Shown one piece after another: positions 1-5,228 of a DNA stretch of 5,430 nt. The notes under the pieces are model-generated. The model saw only the letters and a program-made list of their open reading frames with translations, did not search any database and had not been told where the DNA came from. The position numbers were made by a program, and so were the translations under genes. Within the stretch, counting starts at the first letter, position 1; every line of letters starts with the position of its first letter. The stretch is taken from positions 1 through 5,430 of the forward strand of contig DRNB01000247.1 in the NCBI GenBank assembly GCA_011375045.1, read 5' to 3'. The DNA comes from Aquifex aeolicus. Lineage in GTDB: Bacteria > Aquificota > Aquificia > Aquificales > Aquificaceae.

Positions 1-661
1 AGACGAGGGTGTAGAGGATGGCAATCTGAAAGAGGATCGCCCTCATTGGATCCGCTCCCGCCATAAGCATGCCCACAGCCACGCCGGGTATGTGGACGAG
101 TCCGGCAGCCTTCATGAAGTTTATCTTGGGAATCAGAGAGGTTCTGAGGCTTTCCCTGAAGGACTCCCTCATGGCGTATCTCAGGGGAGCGCCCAGGGCT
201 ACCTTCGCTTCTATCTCCTCCCTTCTGTTCCTGACCTCGCCGAGGAAGCGGTCGAAGGCAAGGGTTATGGAGTTGAGGGTGTTGCCGATAATCAGTCCCC
301 CGAAGGGTATGAGCTGGTGAGCGGTTGGCTGAAGAAGATGGCTCAGCAAAAGAGGTGTAAGGGCTGCAAAGGTGGTGCCCGCAATGGATATGAAGCTGGT
401 CAGAAGCACCCTTCTGTGTCTGACCCTCTCGTAGGCTATGACCGCAGAGACGAGAGCCATGAAAAGTATAACGGAGAGGATCTCCCCTAAACCTTCTAAC
501 TGAAGCAGGTATCTGAGAAGGTAACCCAGCAGAATGAGTTGCAGGGCTGTTCTTAAGGAGGAAACGAATATCTCCCGTTCGTTTCCCAGTTCCTCCCTGC
601 GGGCTATCAGAATGGACAGGATTATCAGGATGTAGGAGTAAACGAAAACGTGCTCTTCCAT
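1..661 (-). CDS. fetB: FetB/UPF0014-family ABC-type permease (3' end cut by window edge)
   Basis: The minus strand is open from an ATG at 661 to the window edge, giving 220 residues without a stop; the protein continues past position 1. It is a multi-pass membrane protein with hydrophobic stretches at about residues 5-20, 35-54, 61-77, 87-110, 117-137 and 205-220. The family match rests on IPFGGLIIGNTLNS (118-131), a charged loop RNRREEIEAKVALGA (144-158) and SLIPKINFMKAAGLVHIPGV (175-194) followed by AGADPMRAILFQI (201-213). These align well with remembered E. coli FetB, where the equivalent segments are ALIPTVDSAKTVGLVSLPGM and AGIDPVKAIKYQI. E. coli FetB (about 259 residues) pairs with the ATPase FetA and is reported to export iron; only about 40 residues should be missing here. 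The ATPase partner is not in the window, so the substrate is inferred. No in-frame start exists upstream, but no clear ribosome binding site precedes the ATG. The gene is divergent from thrC. Confidence 0.88.
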   Translation of the reverse strand, partial: MEEHVFVYSYILIILSILIARREELGNEREIFVSSLRTALQLILLGYLLRYLLQLEGLGEILSVILFMALVSAVIAYERVRHRRVLLTSFISIAGTTFAALTPLLLSHLLQPTAHQLIPFGGLIIGNTLNSITLAFDRFLGEVRNRREEIEAKVALGAPLRYAMRESFRESLRTSLIPKINFMKAAGLVHIPGVAVGMLMAGADPMRAILFQIAILYTLV

Positions 662-709
662 AGAGTTTAATATTTTCCAACATTTCAGGGTTATAATTAA
701 GGTCGTGTT
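662..709. promoter_or_regulatory. Divergent fetB-thrC intergenic region
   Basis: These 48 A+T-rich bases must hold the start signals for both flanking genes. On the plus strand a perfect TATAAT lies at 692-697, only 12 bases before the thrC ATG, with no recognisable -35 at 16-18 bases upstream. If it is used, the thrC transcript would start about 6 bases before the ATG. A weak AAGG (699-702), 7 bases before the ATG, is the only Shine-Dalgarno candidate for thrC. On the minus strand AAAATATTA (676 to 668) lies 6 bases before the fetB ATG, and no purine-rich ribosome site is seen for fetB. Promoter placement is inferred. Confidence 0.45.
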
Positions 710-1768
710 ATGGATTGCTGGAAGGGCGTCATAGAACAGTACAGAGAGTTCCTTCCCGTTTCAGAGAGCACCCCCGTCGTAACGCTTCTCGAGGGCAACA
801 CCCCCCTTTTGGAGGCGAGAAACCTCGCCCGAACCATAGGTTTCAACGGCAGAATATACCTCAAATACGAAGGGCTGAACCCAACGGGATCCTTTAAGGA
901 CAGGGGAATGACCCTCGCCATATCGAAAGCCCTCGAAGGCGGAAAGGAAGCTGTAATATGCGCCTCCACAGGAAACACCTCCGCTTCAGCAGCCGCCTAC
1001 GCTGCCAGAGCCGGGCTGAGGGCTTACGTTCTGCTCCCCAAGGGGGCGGTTGCCATAGGCAAGCTTTCACAGGCGATGATCTACGGAGCAAAGGTGCTTG
1101 CGGTAAAGGGGACCTTCGACGACGCCCTCTACATAGTCAGGAAGATCGGGGAGATCCTCCCGGTCGAGATCGTGAACTCGGTTAACCCTTACAGAATAGA
1201 GGGGCAGAAGACCGCCGCCTTCGAGGTGTGCGACGCTCTCGGGGAGGCGCCCGACTACCACTTCATACCTGTGGGCAACGCGGGCAATATAACAGCCTAC
1301 TGGAAGGGCTACAGGGAATACAGAAAGGCGGGGAGGATAGAGAAACTTCCCCGTATGATGGGGTGGCAGGCGGAGGGAGCAGCACCCATAGTCAAGGGAT
1401 ACCCCATAAAGAACCCCCAGACGGTAGCCACCGCCATAAGGATAGGCAACCCCTACAGCTGGAAGAGCGCCCTCAGCGCGGTTCAGGAATCGGGGGGACG
1501 GATCGACGCGGTGAGCGACGGAGAGATCCTCAGCGCGTACCGGATGGTGGCTCAGACCGAGGGGATATTCTGCGAGCCGGCTTCGGCTGCGGGTGTGGCG
1601 GGTCTCATTAAACTGACCCGGGAAGGCTTCTTCAGGGGAGGTGAGACCGTAGTCTGCACGCTGACCGGAAACGGACTGAAGGATCCGGATACAGCCATAA
1701 GGGTCTGTGAAGAGCCGGTAACGGTTCCTCCGGAGATAGAGGCAGTTGTGAGGGAGCTTGGTTTCTGA
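710..1768 (+). CDS. thrC: Threonine synthase (PLP-dependent)
   Basis: The protein converts O-phospho-L-homoserine to L-threonine and phosphate in the cytoplasm, the last step of threonine biosynthesis. At 352 residues it is full length for the short (Bacillus/thermophile-type) threonine synthases that lack the long N-terminal extension. Visible motifs, in order: EGNTPL (28-33), a typical fold-type II opening; NPTGSFKDRGM (57-67), with K63 as the expected PLP Schiff-base lysine; ASTGNTSASAAAYAARAG (85-102), the substrate and phosphate loop; PVGNAGN (187-193), the glycine-rich PLP-phosphate loop; EPASAAGVAGL (289-299); and LTGNGLKD (318-325), a strong threonine-synthase signature. The ATG at 710 gives the natural N terminus, with a weak AAGG 7 bases upstream. 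It is the first of three tightly packed plus-strand genes, and its TGA overlaps the next ATG. Serine/threonine dehydratases share the fold, but TGNGLKD and the overall length favour ThrC. Confidence 0.96.
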   Translation: MDCWKGVIEQYREFLPVSESTPVVTLLEGNTPLLEARNLARTIGFNGRIYLKYEGLNPTGSFKDRGMTLAISKALEGGKEAVICASTGNTSASAAAYAARAGLRAYVLLPKGAVAIGKLSQAMIYGAKVLAVKGTFDDALYIVRKIGEILPVEIVNSVNPYRIEGQKTAAFEVCDALGEAPDYHFIPVGNAGNITAYWKGYREYRKAGRIEKLPRMMGWQAEGAAPIVKGYPIKNPQTVATAIRIGNPYSWKSALSAVQESGGRIDAVSDGEILSAYRMVAQTEGIFCEPASAAGVAGLIKLTREGFFRGGETVVCTLTGNGLKDPDTAIRVCEEPVTVPPEIEAVVRELGF

Positions 1769-2331
1769 TGGAGTGGATCCTCAGGGACATTCTCAGAACA
1801 GGCAGGCTCCTTTTCGAGGAGGGGCTGGTGAGCGCCCGGGCGGGGAACCTGAGCGTAGCTTTCAGGGACAGAATCTTCATAACCCGCACAGGAAGTAATC
1901 TCGGGGATCTGCTTCCCACCGACGTTTTAGAGCTTCCCCTGCAGGAAAGCGATTCCCTCGAAGAGCGAGCTTCCGTGGAGCTGGACCTCCACAGGAGCAT
2001 TGTTCTGGAAACAGGAAAGAGGGCGGTGGTTCACGCCCACCCTCCCCACGCCGTAGCCCTCTCGCTCCTCAGAGAGGAGATAGATCCCCCCGATTACGAG
2101 GCGAGAGCCGTTCTCGGGGAGGTGCCGCTACTCGATCCCTCTAAGCTTCCCCGTCCCGCTCTGATCCGGAAGACTGCGGAGCTTTTAAGGGAGCGGAAGG
2201 TGGTTCTCCTCAGGGGGCACGGGGTCTTCTCCGCGGGCACGGATCTTCAGGAAGCCTACAGCTACGTTTCTACCCTCGAGCACTCCTGCAGGCTTACCCT
2301 GCTGAGCTATACTAAGGAAGGGAGGAAGTAA
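1768..2331 (+). CDS. Class II aldolase/epimerase-family protein (FucA/AraD/MtnB-like)
   Basis: This 187-residue protein belongs to the zinc-dependent class II aldolase/adducin-like family. It shows GNLSV (26-30), FITRTGSNLGDL (37-48), the HAHPPHA zinc motif (89-95, ligands H89 and H91) and LLRGHGVFSAG (147-157) with the third zinc ligand H151. E71, in the segment VELDLH, sits four residues before H75 as the catalytic glutamate does in L-fuculose-phosphate aldolase. The full active-site set suggests a working enzyme. Known relatives cleave or act on sugar phosphates (fuculose-1-phosphate, ribulose-5-phosphate) or dehydrate methylthioribulose-1-phosphate (MtnB); the sequence alone does not decide which applies. 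A role in 5-deoxypentose or methylthioadenosine salvage is possible. The ATG at 1768 shares its A with the thrC TGA, so translation is probably coupled; AGGGAG at 1751-1756 is a distant ribosome site. At 187 residues it is slightly shorter than FucA (about 215). Confidence 0.88.
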   Translation: MEWILRDILRTGRLLFEEGLVSARAGNLSVAFRDRIFITRTGSNLGDLLPTDVLELPLQESDSLEERASVELDLHRSIVLETGKRAVVHAHPPHAVALSLLREEIDPPDYEARAVLGEVPLLDPSKLPRPALIRKTAELLRERKVVLLRGHGVFSAGTDLQEAYSYVSTLEHSCRLTLLSYTKEGRK

Positions 2332-2332
2332 G

Positions 2333-2809
2333 ATGGCGGAGGTTTACAGAGGTTGCCTTATCCCGCCCGATCTTTACTACGACATAGAGAATCAGGTCTG
2401 GTTCAGGATAAACGAGGACGGAACCGTTACCGTGGGAGCGACGGATATCGGACAGGCACGAGCGGGTAAGATCATAAACATAAGGATAAAGAAGCCCGGC
2501 AGACACGTCCCCAAAGGCAAGCCCGTCGCCTCCCTCGAAAGCGGCAAGTGGACGGGTCCCATCCCAGCCGACATAGAGGGGGAGGTGGTGGAGCGCAACG
2601 AGGAGCTTTTCGATAACCCCGAGCTCATAAACGAGGATCCCTACGGACGGGGGTGGATAGCCCGCATAAAACCCACCGATCTCGAAAGGGATCTCAGGGA
2701 CCTCGTTACAGGAGAGGAAGCCGTCCGCAGACAGAAGGAGTATATCGAGAAGGAGAACGTTACCTGCGGTGAGGAGCGAGCCCAGATAAGCAAGAAGTTT
2801 TACTCCTGA
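2333..2809 (+). CDS. GcvH-like lipoyl-carrier protein, probably LbpA-type
   Basis: A 158-residue lipoyl-domain protein of the glycine-cleavage H family. The fold is visible as YYDIENQVWFRINEDGTVTV (15-34), GATDIGQARAGKI (35-47), then LESGKWTGPIPADIEGEVVE (68-87), where K72 is the expected lipoylated lysine, and EDPYGRGWIARIKP (101-114). Classical H protein has ESVKA followed by an SDxYxPxSG stretch; here the lysine sits in ESGKW and that stretch is changed. From memory, ESGKW, followed by G-P, is typical of LbpA, the lipoate-binding protein of the sHdr sulfur-oxidation pathway. A charged tail (about 115-158) with a single cysteine, C145, extends beyond the usual H-protein length of about 125-130. 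GGAGG at 2321-2325, 7 bases upstream, fixes the ATG, one base after the aldolase stop. No gcvT/gcvP is seen in the window. Alternatives are a true H protein or another Aquifex-type GcvH paralogue. Lipoyl-carrier assignment is firm; LbpA is probable. Confidence 0.85.
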   Translation: MAEVYRGCLIPPDLYYDIENQVWFRINEDGTVTVGATDIGQARAGKIINIRIKKPGRHVPKGKPVASLESGKWTGPIPADIEGEVVERNEELFDNPELINEDPYGRGWIARIKPTDLERDLRDLVTGEEAVRRQKEYIEKENVTCGEERAQISKKFYS

Positions 2810-3747
2810 ATCCCTATCCTCCCGGCGACGAACTCCGGAAGACCCTCCACCCTGAGCCTGAAGTCAAGAGCGTAGAGGTTCTCGCAGGGGGGGAGCTTCA
2901 CCAGATCCTTGAGGGTGGTAAGATAGACCTCTCCCCTCCGGGGTCTGAAGTCCCTGTAGTGGTAATGATCGGGGAAGGAGATGCGCTCCCTCACCCTCAG
3001 CCCGAGGGACTCCACAGCCCTGAAGAACTGCTCGTTGTCTCCCAGACCGGCGAAGACGGTAACCTCCCTGTCCTCCAGCTCCCGGAGGGACACTCTGGAG
3101 AAGTCCGGTCTCCGCAGACAGCAGAACTCCCGGAACATCCTGAAGACAGGCTTCCCGGCGAAGGAGAAGTCAAAGGGATCAGTTTCCTGATAGGAGAGGA
3201 CCAGAGCGTCAGCTCTCCTCAGCGCATCCACCGGCTCCCGGAGCAGTCCGGCCGGCAGGAGCCTGTCGCTCAGATCCCTCCTCTTCAGAAGGACTATATC
3301 CACGTCCCTGTAAAGCCTTCTGTGCTGAAAGCCGTCATCGAGGAGGATCAGCTCCGCCCCCAGCTCCTCGACGGCGTAGAGCCCTCCCCTGAACCTGTCG
3401 CCGCAGGCAACCACCGGAACCCCCCTCAGAGACTTCGCCAGAAGGAACGCCTCGTCCCCCGCCCCGCGAACGTCCGTCCTGATCCTCTCCCCGTCCGAAA
3501 CCACCACCAGACCCTCCGACTCCCTCCTGTAACCCCTCAGGAGAACCGCCACCCGCCGTCTCTTTCCCAGCTTCCGGGCAAGAAACCTGACGAGGGAGGT
3601 CTTTCCGGTTCCGCCCGCAGACAGATTCCCCACCGAAACCACAGGTACAGGGAGACGTCTGACCTCCAGAAGACCCCTGTCGAACAGGGAGTTTCTAACA
3701 AGAACCGCTCCGCGGTATAGAAGGGAGAGAGGATACAGAAAAAGCAC
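2800..3747 (-). CDS. lpxK: Tetraacyldisaccharide 4'-kinase
   Basis: This kinase phosphorylates the 4' position of tetraacyldisaccharide-1-phosphate to make lipid IVA, at the inner face of the cytoplasmic membrane. The 315 residues show a hydrophobic N-terminal helix (about 1-20) for membrane contact, a Walker A loop SVGNLSAGGTGKTS (38-51, K49), GDE (97-99, D98), LLDDGFQHRRL (135-145; D137 and D138), LLPAGLLREP (163-172), SFPDHYHY (257-264, H261) and LTTLKDLVKL (276-285). K49, D98, D137/D138 and H261 line up with the catalytic residues described for Aquifex aeolicus LpxK. Length, REFCCL (206-211) and the FPDHY motif also match that protein as I remember it. The start is a GTG, chosen because GGAGG lies 5 bases upstream (3757 to 3753) and no in-frame start occurs further upstream in the intergenic region. 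It converges on the lipoyl-protein gene with a 10-base overlap and is divergent from lpd. Confidence 0.96.
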   Translation of the reverse strand: MLFLYPLSLLYRGAVLVRNSLFDRGLLEVRRLPVPVVSVGNLSAGGTGKTSLVRFLARKLGKRRRVAVLLRGYRRESEGLVVVSDGERIRTDVRGAGDEAFLLAKSLRGVPVVACGDRFRGGLYAVEELGAELILLDDGFQHRRLYRDVDIVLLKRRDLSDRLLPAGLLREPVDALRRADALVLSYQETDPFDFSFAGKPVFRMFREFCCLRRPDFSRVSLRELEDREVTVFAGLGDNEQFFRAVESLGLRVRERISFPDHYHYRDFRPRRGEVYLTTLKDLVKLPPCENLYALDFRLRVEGLPEFVAGRIGIQE

Positions 3748-3812
3748 AGAAACCTCCAGCCTGTCCGGAACCTTCTCCTCTAAAATATTAGCATTCCTTG
3801 CGGAGGTGGCGG
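3748..3812. promoter_or_regulatory. Divergent lpxK-lpd intergenic region
   Basis: The 65 bases between the lpxK GTG and the lpd ATG contain one A+T island, TAAAATATTA (3781-3790), in otherwise G+C-rich sequence. On the plus strand TAAAAT (3781-3786) could be a -10 for lpd, 26 bases before the ATG; on the minus strand TAATAT or TATTTT could serve lpxK, about 35 bases before its GTG. No convincing -35 box is seen for either. The lpxK ribosome site GGAGG is at 3753-3757 (minus strand). Promoter roles are inferred from composition and position only. Confidence 0.45.
3802..3809 (+). promoter_or_regulatory. Ribosome binding site that decides the lpd start
   Basis: GGAGGTGG, with its GGAGG core ending 6 bases before the ATG at 3813, is a strong Shine-Dalgarno sequence. 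It rules in that ATG over an in-frame TTG at 3798, which would add five residues, would place this site inside the coding region, and has no ribosome site of its own. The ATG start also puts the FAD-binding strand right at the N terminus, as is usual in the family. Confidence 0.85.
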
Positions 3813-5207
3813 ATGGAAGCTGACCTGGTCATAATAGGCGCAGGTAGCGGAGGTTACGAGGCTGGTGTTTACGCTTACAGAAGAGGTATGAAGGTTGTGA
3901 TGGTGGAGCTGTCGCCCGAAACGGTGGGGGGAAACTGCCTGAACAAAGGATGCATCCCCTCCAAGTACATGAGGCACGGCGCCTACCTCATAGACAAGCT
4001 GGAGAGAATGAGACACTGGGGTATAGTCCCCGAGGGTTACAGGATAGATTACGGAAAGCTCAAGGAGGCGAGGGACAGGGTGGTGGTAACGATCCGGGAG
4101 AACTTTAAAAAGTTCGCCGGTCAGATAAACCTCCCCATACTCTACGGAAGGGGTATTCTCAAGGATCCCCGCACAGTTTACGTGGAGGGAGCTGGAACCT
4201 CCATCAGGACCCGCTTTGTGCTTCTGGCGACGGGATCCAGACCGGCGAGCGTGGGTAACCTCGTTCCCGACGGCAGGTGCGTTCTGGACACCGATCAGAT
4301 CTGGGATTTAGACAGACTCCCCCGCAGACTGCTTATCGTTGGAGGGGGAGCCGTCGGCGTCGAGTTTGCCTACATCTTCAGAAAGTACGGATGTGAGGTT
4401 ACCCTTGTGGAGCTGAAGAAGAGAATACTGCCCAGCGACGACATACCCGAGGACTCCGCAAGGTATCTGGGACGCAAGCTCCGCCAAATCGGCGTGGATC
4501 TGAGAACGCGCACAACCGTCGAGCGGTGGGAGGAAACCTCCGAAGGGATCAGGGTTCAGCTCACAGACGGGGGAAAGGTCGATGTGGACTTTATCCTGCT
4601 CGCCGTGGGTAGAAGACCGAACACCAGAGGCATGGGTCTGGAGGACGTGGGGATCGAGAGAGACGAGAGGGGGTTTGTAAAGGTCGACGAGTTTGCCAGA
4701 ACAACGGCGGAGGGTGTGTACGCCTGCGGAGACATAACCTCTCCCCTGATGCTCGCCCACAAAGCCATGTATGAGGCTAAGGTGGCGGTCAACCACATGC
4801 TCGGGGGAAGCGACTGGAAGCGGGACGAGAGGATGATCCCCAAGATAGTTTACTCCGCCCTCGAGGTGGCGAGCGTGGGACTCACCGAGGATCAGGCGGA
4901 GGAGCTGGGTTACGAGGTCAGGGTGGGGGTCGCATCCTTTGTGGCAAACCCCAAGGCTATGGACGACGGAGAGAACGAAGGTTTCGTCAGGATAGTTGCC
5001 GATGAAGAGAGCGGAAGGATTCTGGGTGTTCATATAGTTGGTCCCTGTGCCGGCGAGCTTATACACCAGATAATCCCTGTAATGAGGGGAGGGTTGAACA
5101 TAGACTTTGTAGCCCGCAGCGTTTACGCCCACCCCTCCCTGTCTGAGGCTATCGCTCAAAGCGCCTTAGAGATCCGTTACGGTCCTCTGAGCTGGGTAAA
5201 AAAGTAA
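3813..5207 (+). CDS. lpd: Dihydrolipoamide dehydrogenase (E3-type flavoprotein)
   Basis: A complete 464-residue pyridine nucleotide-disulfide oxidoreductase. It should reoxidise a dihydrolipoyl group on a carrier protein and pass electrons through FAD to NAD+. Motifs: FAD-binding GAGSGGYEAG (9-18); redox-active disulfide GGNCLNKGCIPSK (39-51; C42, C47); LLATGSRP (137-144); NAD-binding IVGGGAVGVEFA (175-186) followed by E200 at the end of the second strand, which favours NAD(H) over NADP(H); the second FAD motif ACGDI (304-308); and the C-terminal active-site dyad H440 and E445 in AHPSLSEA. Length matches E3 enzymes (about 460-480). No E1 or E2 gene lies beside it; the nearest lipoyl protein is the GcvH-like gene about 1 kb upstream, beyond lpxK. 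Its 3' end is 2 bases from the converging queD-like gene. Mercuric reductase and glutathione reductase share the fold, but CLNxGCIPSK with H-P-x-L-x-E fits Lpd best. Confidence 0.93.
   Translation: MEADLVIIGAGSGGYEAGVYAYRRGMKVVMVELSPETVGGNCLNKGCIPSKYMRHGAYLIDKLERMRHWGIVPEGYRIDYGKLKEARDRVVVTIRENFKKFAGQINLPILYGRGILKDPRTVYVEGAGTSIRTRFVLLATGSRPASVGNLVPDGRCVLDTDQIWDLDRLPRRLLIVGGGAVGVEFAYIFRKYGCEVTLVELKKRILPSDDIPEDSARYLGRKLRQIGVDLRTRTTVERWEETSEGIRVQLTDGGKVDVDFILLAVGRRPNTRGMGLEDVGIERDERGFVKVDEFARTTAEGVYACGDITSPLMLAHKAMYEAKVAVNHMLGGSDWKRDERMIPKIVYSALEVASVGLTEDQAEELGYEVRVGVASFVANPKAMDDGENEGFVRIVADEESGRILGVHIVGPCAGELIHQIIPVMRGGLNIDFVARSVYAHPSLSEAIAQSALEIRYGPLSWVKK
4854..4871 (+). repeat. 18-base direct repeat, copy 1 (inside lpd)
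   Basis: TCCGCCCTCGAGGTGGCG occurs here and again, exactly, at 5232-5249 in the same orientation. This copy encodes part of the lpd segment S-A-L-E-V-A. It contains the palindrome CCTCGAGG. Its significance is unknown. Confidence 0.6.
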
Positions 5208-5228
5208 GTTCAGGGGTCCTCGCCCCTG
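5196..5228 (-). terminator. Possible terminator for the queD-like gene
   Basis: Bases 5211-5228 form a perfect inverted repeat, CAGGGG and CCCCTG with a 6-base loop, just past the lpd stop and covering the 3' end of the minus-strand gene. Read on the minus strand, it is followed by AACTTAC and then six T residues (5203 to 5198), which resembles an intrinsic terminator with an interrupted T tract. On the plus strand no T tract follows, so it is a poor terminator for lpd. The T run starts 7 bases from the stem, which weakens the call. Confidence 0.35.

Noticed and set aside
69..490. Two overlapping plus-strand open frames in the first 500 bases
   Set aside because: They are shadows of the minus-strand FetB-type permease, whose translation shows family motifs and membrane segments throughout.
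1632..2000. 122-codon minus-strand open frame across the thrC/aldolase junction
   Set aside because: Serine/arginine/leucine-rich translation with no motif; both plus-strand genes beneath it are well supported.
2333..2809. Calling the lipoyl protein plain GcvH of the glycine cleavage system
   Set aside because: The lysine context (ESGKW) and lack of gcvT/gcvP in the window argue against it, although it cannot be ruled out without the rest of the genome.
2959..3720. 253-codon plus-strand open frame opposite lpxK
   Set aside because: It is rich in P, Q, E and R with no recognisable domain and mirrors the codon pattern of lpxK, whose motifs and GTG/GGAGG start are clear. Long antisense open frames are common in G+C-rich genes.
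3798..3812. TTG start adding five residues (M-R-R-W-R) to Lpd
   Set aside because: GGAGGTGG at 3802-3809 is the ribosome site for the ATG at 3813 and would fall inside the longer reading; the TTG has no site of its own.
4308..5159. 283-codon minus-strand open frame opposite lpd
   Set aside because: It has no family motif and lies fully within the lpd gene, which carries every expected cofactor and active-site motif.
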